The notes: generated from the letters alone by a model not told the origin. Numbered from the stretch's first letter, positions 1-9,580 are shown. The stretch: 19,762 nt of DNA from Jimgerdemannia flammicorona (GCA_003990745.1 RBNI01002091.1:1-19762), one strand, 5' to 3'. Numbers and translations: made by a program.

Positions 1-349
1 GGATTACGCGTTGCCGAGATATTAAGGAAAACATTCTATTTGACGAAATTTCCAAAATCGGCAAATCGAAGAATTTCCAAAATCGGCGATTCAGACGGTT
101 TCCTTCATAACTCGGCAACGCGTGATCATATTTCAATGTTCTTGGTATCATTAGATAGGCCTTATTAAGGGCTTTCAAATGACACCAAGATCATCAAATT
201 TGGATGATTATTCATTGAGTTATTGATGTAAACATTGAATTATCTAATTTGGAAATCAAAACAATGGTTGATTCGAATCCATCCAGATGGGATTCAATCC
301 GAATCAACCCGAATCCAATCCGGATTAAATTGACTCGTTAGGAGCACTA
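1..349. mobile_element. hAT-like long-inverted-repeat MITE, right part (left end outside window)
   Basis: The segment is palindromic. ACGCGTTGCCGAG near position 6 pairs with CTCGGCAACGCGT near 111, putting the centre near position 64, so the window opens inside the left arm. From about 120 to 349 it aligns with the right arm of the complete element at 7397-7928, sharing ACACCA-GATCATCAAA and TCTAATTTGGAAATCAAAAC. Both copies end in GAGCACTA. The next 8 bases, 350-357 (GGTGTTAG), would be the target duplication, but the other copy of it is outside the window. Coding sequence of a LINE begins at once after it, so this element probably inserted into the LINE. Unlike the second copy, it still has CpGs. 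Confidence 0.75.
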
Positions 350-350
350 G

Positions 351-1775
351 GTGTTAGGCAATGGTCTGGTGGGAGGGGAGATTATTGGTACCATTGTTCC
401 TGCTGGTGAGGCAGTTCGGTACTTGGGTATTTATCTGTCAGTATATGGGTCAGTTCTGCCCCAACATTGGTGGGAGCAGCAGGTTGGCATCTGGGAGGAG
501 GCCCTGTGGAGTTGGGGGGGCCACCATTTGTCCCTGGCAGGATGTGTTTCAATTCTGAATGTCTATTGGATGCCAAAGGTGTGGTATCTGGCTTATCATT
601 TGGACTTCCCTGCCTGGGTAGTGAAGAGATTGATGAAGCTGGCCAAGGGGTGGATCTGGGCTGGAAGGTGGAGTCAAATTAGCTGGGAGGTCTTATCCCT
701 ACCAGTGGCAAGTGGGGGACTGGGGCTGGTTGACTTCCCTAAGAGGCTACACTGCTTGAGAGTGTGGTGGCTGAAGAGAGCAGTGGAGTTGAGAGGGGGT
801 GGTTGGGTCCCCCTACTGCAGAAAGTCTGGGAGATGAGGGCCTCCCCGAGGGGTTTGACTGGTGATCTCCTAGCACTTGTGGGCCTTCAGAATACTGAAC
901 AATTGTAATTCAAAGGCTTCTGGTGGGGAGTGGCAGAAGGGGCATGCCACATTGGAATTAGGTAGCAGGGAGATGAAGGGGAGGCAGCTTGGGACCCAGA
1001 GATGTGGCAATGGGACCAAGTGTTACTGGGTGGCATTCCCCTAATTGAGTTTGACATTGGTGATGGGACCGAATGCCAGCAGGGACCAGGCCAGGACCTG
1101 TGGCCTAGCAGTTGGCAAGGAGTAGGAATCGGCGAGAAGTGGGACTGGCATAGCATTTGGGTCTGGAGTGCTGAGGTGAGGAGGTGGCTGCCGCCGAAGT
1201 ACTGGGTGGTCTGGTGGCATGTGCTGAGGTGGAATGTCATGCTCAACTTCCACTCAGGTCACCTTATCGAGGGAGGTTGCTTCGACTATGAAGAGTGCTA
1301 TAATGTAGGGCAGGAAGGGGGATATGTACAGATGCCTGAACATTGGCTAGGAGAGTGTGAGGTACTTGGTACCTTTTGGCAGAACATTGGGGATCATTTG
1401 GGGGGAGTTGGTCAGAGAGATGGCATGCAGGGGAGATGGGAGGATTTAAGGGATAGATTGGAGGGGGGGGTGGGGAAGGAATGGCTGACGTTAGGCTGGG
1501 CATTGGCCATTTGGGTGGGGCTGGCCAGTCACTGGTTATATGTTTTTGAGGATGGGTGGAGACTTGGTTCTGAGGTCAGACTGCTGAGGTGGCGTAGCCT
1601 TATGGAAGACACTCTGACAGGCTGGTGGCTTGATTGGGGGTTGAAGGGGGGTCGAAGGTGTTGTTTGGTAGAGAAAATCTGTCAGCAGAGTGGGGGGAGG
1701 GTGAGTGTTGCAGGTGAGAAAGTGGTCTTTGTTTGTGTAGGTGAGGGGAGTGGCACACCCATGGGTATCGGGTAG
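351..1775 (+). pseudogene. Non-LTR retrotransposon (LINE) reverse transcriptase, C-terminal part
   Basis: One reading frame (frame of 351) runs through the segment. It is broken only by TAA at 906-908 and TAG at 963-965, both explicable as CAA or CAG changed to a stop, so this is one decayed ORF rather than two genes. The N-terminal part has the LINE thumb signature RYLGIYLS (about 418-441) and the later PVASGGLGLVDF block (about 702-737). Downstream, near 1279-1380, residues Cys...Cys...Glu-His...Cys...Phe-Trp match the zinc-binding region that follows reverse transcriptases in plant and fungal LINEs. The polymerase catalytic domain would lie upstream and is outside the window or displaced by the MITE. 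Tryptophan is very frequent and the plus strand is strongly G-rich and C-poor. The clade is not assigned. Confidence 0.8.
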
Positions 1776-1842
1776 TGGGAGGGTATACTGTAAACTTATT
1801 GATAGAAGGGTAATAAATGGTAGAGTCCAAAAAAAAAAAAAA
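1776..1842 (+). mobile_element. LINE 3' untranslated end with poly(A) tail
   Basis: After the LINE stop codon (TAG 1773-1775) a short non-coding stretch ends in a run of 14 A at 1829-1842. An A-tail at the 3' end of the ORF strand is the expected end of a target-primed LINE insertion. The next base (1843) belongs to an exon of the opposite-strand gene, so the junction is visible. The target duplication cannot be checked because the LINE 5' end is not in the window. Confidence 0.8.
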
Positions 1843-3300
1843 TCAACCCCCTGTGAAGAAGAAGGGGACGAGGGAGTTGGGAGGAAATATTAGCAAAAGA
1901 TGAAAAAAAACATCAAGATGTTTCGGGTTTCGAATGCTTACCTGGCATTCATACGTTTCACTCCGAAGAGTAATATGTAGATGGTAGTAAGTACAGCTGG
2001 GCGGTACACGTGATTCGCGCTCGGAAGGGTCAGAGTATGTGTAGGGGCATTTCTCAAACGACATTAACAATTAGTATATACACTTACAGTATACGCCACC
2101 GATAGACGACACCACGGTTAACACTGAGTTGGTACTGTCATAGGGAAAACGCGAAAATTCGGTAAAACAAATACGGCTGGAAGAGAACATAAGGATACTA
2201 TGTAAACAAATACAAGACAAACTTACGGGATCATCCTGTTATTCAATTTATTATGTCTGGCATAAATTGCAATTGTGGTACCATAATATGAAGAGGTATT
2301 TAAGGTAGACTCGATGGAAATGTCCAGGGTAGTATAGGTTTCTCGGGGGATAAAGGGCAAGCCCTGTTTGAGTGATACACCATGCAAAGCAAGGTTATGC
2401 TATATGTTTTCATCACAAAACTACAATAAAAAATAATTGGGAGTATAAACACTTACCAAGGCGCCTAACCATCTGTATCTGCCAGTGAAGTCACTCCATT
2501 CAGTTTCAGTAAATATCAAAAATACATTTGTTTGCGGACTGATAGATATTGAACTTAAAAGTTCTGGGCCGAAGGGGTTTTTAGAGGCCTTCATGAGTTT
2601 CGAATAATCATTTGAAATATTGGTAGCTAAGCACGGGGAAGAATGTGAGTTATATTGCGTGCCAAACGTTCTTAAGTTAATGCGCTCAGTCCACCTCCCC
2701 TAACATACATTGGTGGGCAATCCACGCATGCACTACGAGGCTCTGGTTCCCGATTACGTTGCCTGTTGGCAGGTCGGTAAAATTTGTTTGCAAGTAGTAC
2801 GCGGAGATGTCGTTGTCCAGCTTTACTTTGTCTGGGTGAATGACATAGCAACTTCCATCTTGTAGGTGTGATACGTGTGGGCATTTATTGGCGATTGGGC
2901 TGAACCTCTGCAGAGTGAAGTTGGTATCATAGTAGCCACAACCAATTGTGAGGTTATAGGCTGTGACATCCGGACAAATGACAATATCTGGTACAAATCC
3001 AGCAAAATATTGTTAGCGACACGCAGATGGCACCACATGTGACAATGCTCTAAATGGCAGAGTACCTGGAACTTGAACGGACTGCACATTCTTGGCGGAC
3101 TGCCGTATAGACCACGTATTGGTAAGCGATTCATCTATTCCGTGAAAGAATGTCCCTGCCACCGCAAAAAAAAAGATCACCGAGGTGGCTATGCGGAGGC
3201 AACCTATCCAGCGGTCTTCAGCATCCTTGGGAGGACCAAAGATTGCCAATGTATTCAAGAGACGCTTGTGCCAGTAGCTGGGGGGTCTCTTCTCGCTCAT
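1843..3300 (-). pseudogene. Two-TM membrane protein gene, seven exons visible, last exon cut by LINE
   Basis: I do not recognise a named family. Exons on the minus strand: 3300-3066, 2987-2709, 2626-2457, 2399-2227, 2176-2088, 1996-1942, and 1850-1843 (interrupted). All introns are GT-AG (78, 82, 57, 50, 91, 91 nt), most with GTAAGT-like donors, and phases agree throughout. ATG 3300 is chosen because upstream in-frame sequence has only a TTG. About 336 residues are encoded: a basic cytosolic N-terminus; a membrane segment at about 32-54; an extracellular region with at least six N-glycosylation sequons (N90, N101, N147, N159, N174, N262) and cysteines 83, 95, 114, 125; a second membrane segment at about 303-327 (VLTTIYILLFG); then basic VKRMNAR. 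The layout suggests a plasma-membrane or secretory-pathway protein. I have an unverified impression that such proteins occur in Mucoromycota and chytrids. The LINE A-tail follows codon 336. Antisense read-through would add about 15 residues before TAA at 1796-1798. Confidence 0.7.
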
Positions 3301-4161
3301 CTTTGATGGAGGAATTTTGAGAACTGTGGTGTTGCCAATCCTCAGGTGTGCAGATATACTCAATATATAGACATTGTCGAATCCGAAAGCGTTACGAATG
3401 TTTGTGGCTGAATCTTTTTTGAGATCCCGAAATTACGGAAGCTTTGTGAGGAACCCCGACACTGGTTTATTTCTGGGTCGGGACTTGGTTCGGGTTGCGG
3501 GACACTATTCTATATGCTTGTTAATTTCCTTTTCCTTTCTTTTACGGTTTTACGGATTTTGACCTTAGGGCTGCTGCGGATGTCCAATATGAATAGAATA
3601 ATATTAATCATATATCCCTCTGAATGCTGGTTGCTATCGAGAATGTTCAAATTTCAATGATTGATTTTCTTTTCCTGTCCTTGCGTCGATATCCCACCTG
3701 AATCTTTTGGGCTTGTAGCACTACAGAAGCTTTGACAGGACGCCGATTGATCTAGACCTTCGTACTGCGTAGTGTTCCGCAAACGGAACCGATCCAGAAA
3801 TACGCTAGCTGCGGGAGCCGGTTTCACAACGTCTCCAGGACGGAATGTCGGAATTCACCTGTGGCCGGCTCAATTTCATGGCTTTGCCACTTTGATCCAA
3901 ATATAGTGTGTGTATCGATAGCAGAACTACGCCACTATGCACGTCGATTACTTAATACGATGTTTTTCCTGCGGCAATGATGCCGATCCGATTTTGTAGT
4001 AGTGGCACAGTTGTCAATGAGCGTTCTATGTAACTTATCTTCTTTCTTACTCTGCCCTACTATCTATATTGCTATTATTGTAAAGTTCGATAACCTGTCA
4101 GTTTACTTCATGGTAATACTGTCCTATTTTAATATCCAGTTAAAAATAGTATTGAAAGCCG
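3301..4161. other. Intergenic region upstream of the truncated membrane protein gene
   Basis: No coding sequence is supported. Base composition is mixed and CpG is normal up to 4160-4161, which is the last CpG before a 3.7-kb CpG-free block. The segment next to 3300 should contain the promoter of the minus-strand gene. The bases before its ATG (ATCAAAG, A at -3) give a good eukaryotic start context. No clear TATA box or repeat was identified. Confidence 0.5.
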
Positions 4162-4358
4162 AGTCTTCTATTATAAATTCAAATATTGAAATAAAATTGA
4201 GGCCCAATTTGTTCAATTTGATTTGAATTGAATTTTCAAAATTCAATTAGCTTATTGGATTCACTATATAGACAAATCCAGTCTAATACAATATATTTTA
4301 TCAAATTATTACATTTCAAAGCTTGAATTTAAATTTTGAATAAAATTAGACAATAATT

Positions 4359-4383
4359 TAAATTAAATTAAATTAAATTAAAT
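4359..4383. repeat. (TAAAT)5 microsatellite
   Basis: Five perfect TAAAT units lie inside a longer AT-only stretch (about 4200-4620) at the left of the CpG-free block. Confidence 0.85.
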
Positions 4384-5900
4384 CTCAATTAATTTATAAA
4401 TAATTTAATTAAAAATTAATTTGAATATATGTATATTTATTTAATTCAATTTGAATAAACTTTTGTTTAATTAATTTAATTTATTTGAAAGTATTACTTT
4501 TATTCATTTTCATTATATTTAGTTAATAGATATCTTAAATACTATGATCTCCATTACTTTTATATAAAAGAAAGTTAAATAAATAAAAATATATTATATA
4601 ATATAATAGTTAATCTGAATTAGTAATATGAATTAGGAGAATAGACATTTGATCATAATATCTGAATCTGATTTTCAAATATAGTATAGCTTTACAAATA
4701 GTAGTTATTTCATAAATATAGAAACTTTAACAATTGCTAAGATTTTGCAGATATTGAAATTCTTGCAACTATTGAAATCTCAGTAAATATTAAAAGATTC
4801 AATACTTGCAAAAAATAACTTATAAGAAATAGTCATAACTTAGCCACCCTATAGCTAGCAATTTATATAAATATCTCCAGTATCTAGAGTGAATAAACCT
4901 CAGATTGAAATAGTTCAAAGTAAAGAGAAAGCAGGAGAACTAGTAAGCCTATAGGCAGATATACTTCAAACTTATATACTTCTGCATTTTGAGGACTCTG
5001 CAAAGTCAAAGAAGATTAAGTTTTCAAGATATAGAAATCTGATATACTTATACAGTTACACATCTACTATATTATAACTTAGAATCTCTTAACTGATGAT
5101 TTAAGATAAATTTCTCACTTTCAAGCTAAATAAATCAAACTAAGACATTCAGAAAAGATAGATATGAGACTACTAGGATTATATAGATATATTTCAGATG
5201 AATCAATCATTATCTTCATTGATAATTTTAAGCAATATGCTACTATAAAAACCCTAACAGTAAGATAGCAAGTAGCTCTCATGCTCTTCAGTTACTGAGA
5301 CCCAGTGAGAGATAGTATTTGTAGCTACAACTTATATAAAAGCAGATAATAATGCTATGCTAGTAGTACAAAAGGCCTGGCTCTAACTATCTACTATATA
5401 GATAAGATCAAGCAAGCTCTGAAGGATCAGCTCAATATAATATACTAAAAAATGAGTGAGAATCTAAATATATTCTATACTAGAATCTGATATCAGATAA
5501 TTCTTATAGATTATGCTAATACTATCTGAGATCAAGTAGTCAAAGCAACCTTTATAAAAAGAATTTATCTAGAAATAGTTATAGCTATTCACTTATTATC
5601 AGTAGTCTTAGGCCTATTATAGAAGATCATCTATACTCAGTGATACTAGATAGTCAGACATCTATAAGACCATACAATAAAAAGAGTCACTGAAGTTAGA
5701 ATTGAAGCATCTAAGATAACTAACATAATCCTTACTATAATAGTTAATTAAAATACACTATAGTCAAAAGCTATAGAATAATAAAGAAATAGTAATTTCA
5801 TAGAGAAATTAGTTAAGAAGTTTGTCAAAATGACTTCTTATCTAGGATATATAGTAAAGAAAATAGAGAAAGAGACTGTTGCCCAGTTCAGAAGTTTGCT

Positions 5901-6230
5901 GCCACCTTAGACAAGAAGAGATATACTTGCTATACCTACAGAAAAGAAGGCCACTACTTATATAAATATATAAGTGAGACTAAGTATAAGGTCTAGCTAA
6001 GTAATACTACTTAAAATAAGAAATAGATCAACATTATTATCTTTGAAGAGATTGGAGAGTCTGATGAAGAAGAATGAGAGGCCTACTTTACTCAGATCAC
6101 TAAGAAGGATATTTGTAAGAAACTCTATAAGAGACTGCTAGAGAGACCTAAGAAGAACTCAGTAGAAAAACAGATAGAGACTACTATAGGAAACTAAGCA
6201 AAAGAAATAAATCAGGATGTAGAGTTGAAA
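5901..6230 (+). pseudogene. Decayed Gag with CCHC zinc knuckle
   Basis: Frame 5901 reads a basic lead into C-Y-T-Y-R-K-E-G-H-Y-L-Y-K-Y. This has the spacing of a retroviral-type CCHC knuckle (C-x2-C-x4-H-x4-C), but the second and third cysteines are tyrosines (TAC, TAT). Each is one G-to-A change from a cysteine codon. Downstream, the same frame gives an acidic stretch (about 6045-6075) and then a Lys/Arg-rich stretch with internal stops at sites where a CAA or CAG glutamine codon is plausible. The role in a living element would be capsid and RNA packaging. This copy cannot be functional. Confidence 0.6.
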
Positions 6231-6529
6231 TAGGCTATTTAAGATATTATTTAAGGAACTACTCTAGCCAGTAAGAGAGAAAAGAAAAAGAAGCTTTACA
6301 AGATTAAGATCTTTATATATAATATCTTCAAGAATCTCAGTCAACAAAAAGTCAATATAACCTTTGGCCAGCTAGCAAAAAAATCCACATTTAGATAACA
6401 AATGAGATTTGGACTTATTAAAATAACCAAGAATCAAAGCTGAAAGATAACTGAGGTCAATAATATTCAAGAGAACTCTAAAGAAGAAAATAAAGACAAT
6501 TATAAGATCTCTATCTATTCAATCTATCA

Positions 6530-6850
6530 GATTGAAGATAGAGTCTTTGAAGCTATTATTAACTTAGAGCAAAAGAATATCTTCTCAGCAAAAAGGTAGC
6601 AGACTGCCTAGGTTGGAAGGTTGAAGAAGTAACTACATTAGTATTCATTATAGCAGATGGTATAAGAGCTATATCTCTGAGAAATATCTAAGGTATTCTT
6701 ATCAAGTTTAGAGAAGCAATTATTCCAATAGTTGTAATCATGATAATTATAATATCCTCAACCAATGGCTTCATAAAGTTAGAGCAATAATTGACCTAAA
6801 TGTCCAGAAGATGCAGATTATCTACTATAGACAGAAGATCTAAATCTTCA
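6530..6850 (+). pseudogene. Decayed retropepsin-like protease
   Basis: Near 6556-6570 the frame reads A-I-I-N-L, where an active protease would have an Asp-Ser/Thr-Gly triad; Asp to Asn (GAC to AAC) is one G-to-A step. About 170 nt later, in another frame (6742 on), N-I-L-N-Q-W-L-H-K-V-R-A-I-I-D-L resembles the C-terminal flap region of Ty3-type proteases, whose usual form is I-L-G-x-x-W-L. At least one frameshift separates the two halves. The assignment rests on this C-terminal match and on position after the zinc knuckle. Confidence 0.45.
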
Positions 6851-7388
6851 TCAATATCAATAAAAGAGTTCTATCTGAAATATGTAGAGAAAGAAAAAAG
6901 TGAGAAAGAAGAAGCTTACATAGTAACTACTCAGAAAAAAAAAAAGAAGATTATATAGATCAGTGAAGAGAACTAGTATAAAAAGATTATAAAAGAATAT
7001 ACACTATAAGAAGTCTGCTCCTATGGAATCAGAATATACTATATAGAGTATATTAACAATTGCTACTAGTGTACCAGCAGAATCAAGGAGATCTATCATC
7101 AAAGTAGATATAAGACTCTTAAGAAATAGGTAAAGAAGGAGAATGAGAATGATGAATCACTAGCTCTCCTAGAAGATACATAGTGATAATAAAGAAGATA
7201 TCAAGATCAAGATTCAGAAGGTCTACCCTTGGTTGTATTATGTTGATTCTTTAGAGTCTACTTGATTTTATCTGTATAGTAGATAGTTTGCAGCCAAGCC
7301 TTCTGTCTGCTAATATTATAGTATCATTGTTTTTAGTATAATTTATACCTGTGAATACAGCTCTTACAGATCTTTTGAGGCTGAATGG

Positions 7389-7396
7389 TATAAGGG
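7389..7396. repeat. 8-bp target site duplication, left copy
   Basis: TATAAGGG here and CATAAGGG at 7929-7936 bracket the MITE exactly at its inverted-repeat ends. The single difference is a C/T transition. Confidence 0.8.
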
Positions 7397-7928
7397 TAGT
7401 GCTCTGAATAAGTTGATTCAAATCAATTCAAAGTAGCTTATAGGTGATATAATTTGATATATCAATATCATTATTTTGATTTCCAAATTAGACAATTAAA
7501 TATTTATATCAATAATTTGATGAAAAATTATCCAATTTTGATAATCATAATATCATTTAAAAGCCCTTAACATGACCTTTCTAATGATATCAAGAACATT
7601 AAAATCAGATGATGTGTTACTGAGTTATCAAGAAAAACATCTGACTTACCAATTTTGAAAATTTCTTCAAAAGAATATTTCATTGATAACTTGGTGATGC
7701 ATCATCTAATTTCAGCATTCTTGGTGTTATTAGAAAGGTCTCTTTAGGGACTTTTGAATGACACCATGATCATCAAAATTGGATGATGTTTCATTAAGTT
7801 ATTGATGTAAACATTTTATTGTCTAATTTGGAAATCAAAACAATGATATTGACATGTCAAATTTGGACCACCTATAAGCCACTTTGAATTAATTCGAATC
7901 AATTCAAATTGACTTGTTCGGAGCACTA
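7397..7928. mobile_element. Complete hAT-like foldback MITE, 532 bp
   Basis: The two halves are inverted repeats of about 250 bp each. The left end TAGTGCTC pairs with the right end GAGCACTA. Inner matches include TTTTGATTTCCAAATTAGAC on the left strand against its complement in the right arm, with a roughly 10-bp indel between the arms. Flanking 8-mers are TATAAGGG (7389-7396) and CATAAGGG (7929-7936), a target duplication with one mismatch. An 8-bp duplication plus terminal T-A-G-T-G fits the hAT superfamily (ends of form YARNG). No ORF is present, so it depends on a transposase elsewhere. The left arm is more depleted of C than the right. Confidence 0.85.
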
Positions 7929-8084
7929 CATAAGGGCCACTTGTTGTAGTGGTGTCAGGGTTCTGACAGCAGCATATTGCTTAAAATCATCAAGAAAGGT
8001 GATGATTGACTTTGAACAGTTGTCGCGCATTGTAGTGCATATGGTCCTTCTTTTGGCACAAATCCGAATTTATCCTGTCGCTTA

Positions 8085-8690
8085 CAAGCCAAGGAGATGC
8101 CATAAATTGTGCGTTAGAGCAGATAATGATACCGTCCCATCTTCGACGATCTGGGCATCCCTCGGAACCGGCCAAACAGTCAACTCATTATCAGGTGACT
8201 GATACAATCATCTAAGCTGTGTAATCCAACCACATTTAAGATAACATTCCGGTTTGATCCTGTATGGAATACTATCCCTTGGATTTGGTAATGTCAGCAA
8301 AACAGGACTTGGCAGTCATACCCATTGGATGACTGACGCCACCAACTACGCCATGTAATCCACGTCCTAGAGTGGATAACCGTCTGGTTCGATCTGGGCA
8401 CACGAACACGTTTGGCCAAACAGGGTTCGGCAATCAAACTCGCCATCAGATGATTGGACTTCATCAACTATCCTGTCGATTACAAGCATTAGAGCCCAGT
8501 TCTCGACTTCGATGATCTGGGTACGAACAAGTATCCCTTCAACAGGGCTTGGCAGTCACACTCAATATTAGATGATTGGACGCCATCAACTATGCCGTGT
8601 AATCCGGCTATACCCTGTCGCTTACAAGAATTAGAGCCTGGTTCTCATCTTCGATGATGGGCACGAACACGTATTTGGTTGGCAGTCACA
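8085..8690. repeat. Degenerate ~130-bp tandem array, block 1
   Basis: About four to five diverged units recur. Shared words in order are TTACAAG, (A)TTAGAGC, a TTCGA(T/C)GAT-CTGGG stretch, TCCCT(C/T)GGA, CAAACAGGGCTTGGCAGTCA, (A/C)CATCAGATGATTGGAC, CCATCAACTATGCC and (G/A)TGTAATCC. The GTGTAATCC-like word occurs near 8219, 8353 and 8597. The same units recur at 15845-16350 and 17990-18160. No consistent reading frame is kept across units on either strand, so a non-coding repeat is favoured. Confidence 0.65.
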
Positions 8691-8741
8691 TTCGCATGAT
8701 GTGTAAGCATAGTTACACAAGTACACATTGTACAAACTGGA

Positions 8742-8841
8742 CTATGCAACACAATTGAAATAGCCATAAACAAACCTATTTTATAATAGATATATGTGAT
8801 GACATAGGTATGTTTATGTCTATTTAAATTGTGTTGCATGG
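8742..8841. mobile_element. Mariner-type MITE 1, 100 bp
   Basis: The ends are inverted repeats. CTATGCAACACAATTGAAAT at the left pairs with a right end whose complement starts CCATGCAACACAATTTAAAT, continuing to about 36 bp per arm with few mismatches. A TA follows the right end; the left flank reads GA, probably a mutated TA. The related duplicate near 16440-16470 lacks this segment. It shares ends and, in reverse orientation, its centre with the MITE at 17538-17627. The TA preference and CTATG ends point to Tc1/mariner; this is inference. Confidence 0.8.
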
Positions 8842-8933
8842 TACCCATATATCTTACGAGTAAAGGAGATGACATATTTAGATCATGGCCTGTACCGTGA
8901 TCGACTGAAATTGACTTTGTATTTTAAAGTTGT

Positions 8934-9060
8934 CGGCTGAACGATGATTGTTAGCAGAACGATGATTGCTGCCTGAACGATAGTTTTTGGATGAACCACG
9001 ATTATTATTGGCGGAACGACTGTTGGATTATTGGCTGAACGACAAATATTGGCAGAATAA
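8934..9060. repeat. 18-bp minisatellite, block 1
   Basis: Imperfect tandem units of about 18 bp, approximate consensus TTGTTGGCAGAACGACGA, some with insertions. The array ends in ATTGGCAGAATAA followed by GGAGAATTGACGAC. The same array with the same right flank recurs at 18303-18460, so it was part of a larger duplicated repeat. Confidence 0.75.
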
Positions 9061-9214
9061 GGTAGGAGAATTGACGACGCTCGTTGGCAGAAATAGCGTA
9101 ATCATGAAAAATGTGACTATGACTTACGAGCACATACTGGTTATGCTTGTTTTTTACACTCGTATCAATCAATATGAAAATGTCCCAAAAGCAGTGCTCC
9201 CCAAGAGACGACAA

Positions 9215-9580
9215 TCTGTGGGCAAAGTGGGAATCAGTCAATGTGCACATTTCAAGTAGTTTTTTCCTCATCATAATACAGAAGGTCAACCCCAGTGGTT
9301 CGCAAGCCCATGTGGAGGCCGTCAATGTGAAGATCGGCGTGGACCTGAGACAGTAGGCTGGGGTTTAGGACTCAAGGTTCAAAAATGAGATTAACAACCA
9401 CAGATCATTTATCGATATAATAGGGTTTCAACTATTAAGAACGTATACTACACTTGGTCCTAGTCAATTGGCCTGAGAGGATTGCAAGGTACATCCAGCG
9501 CCAACAGCCTCCATTTGTATTCCTAAGGAAACAGTAAGGATTCCGGAGACAGTAGCAGATATAGATGCAGTCGTCAAGAC
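9215..9580. repeat. Dispersed repeat tail, block 1
   Basis: This stretch matches 19165-19718 in the same orientation. Shared words include GGGCAAAGTGGGAATC, GTCAATGTG, GTGAAGATCGGC, CTATTAAGAAC, ATACTACACTTG, CCTGAGAGGATTG and GGAGACAGTAGC. The second copy carries about 150 bp extra between GATCGGC and CCTGAGAC. Short ORFs inside it are not conserved between copies, so it appears non-coding. Confidence 0.7.

Larger units (their letters stand above)
4162..7396 (+). mobile_element. Hypermutated Ty3-like LTR retrotransposon remnant (gag-protease)
   Basis: The block is extremely AT-rich and has no CpG at all. Three pieces of retroelement coding survive on the plus strand, full of TAA and TAG stops: a Gag-like frame upstream of 5900; a CCHC zinc knuckle at about 5928-5970; and a protease C-terminus at about 6742-6850. 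A TATA-like stretch at about 4860-4880 within non-coding sequence could belong to a 5' LTR, but no LTR pair was found. No reverse transcriptase or integrase is recognisable, so the element is truncated or internally deleted, ending at the MITE at 7397. Ty3 rather than Copia is favoured by the protease end. The limits are those of the CpG-free composition, not proven element ends. Confidence 0.6.

Noticed and set aside
264..285. tRNA B-box-like GATTCGAATCC
   Set aside because: It lies inside the MITE arm, there is no matching A-box or cloverleaf, and the surrounding sequence is a run of GAATCC-like repeats.
4002..4226. 74-codon plus-strand ORF
   Set aside because: It spans the change into AT-only sequence, has no motif or splice support, and its composition explains it.
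7909..8202. 97-codon plus-strand ORF
   Set aside because: It starts inside the MITE end and runs into the tandem array; the frame is not kept in block 2.
8085..8690. Protein-coding repeat (ankyrin or LRR) on either strand of the ~130-bp array
   Set aside because: Insertions and deletions between units are not multiples of three and no unit gives a recognisable motif.
8934..9060. CRISPR-like repetition
   Set aside because: Units are directly tandem, imperfect and without unique spacers, and the setting is eukaryotic.
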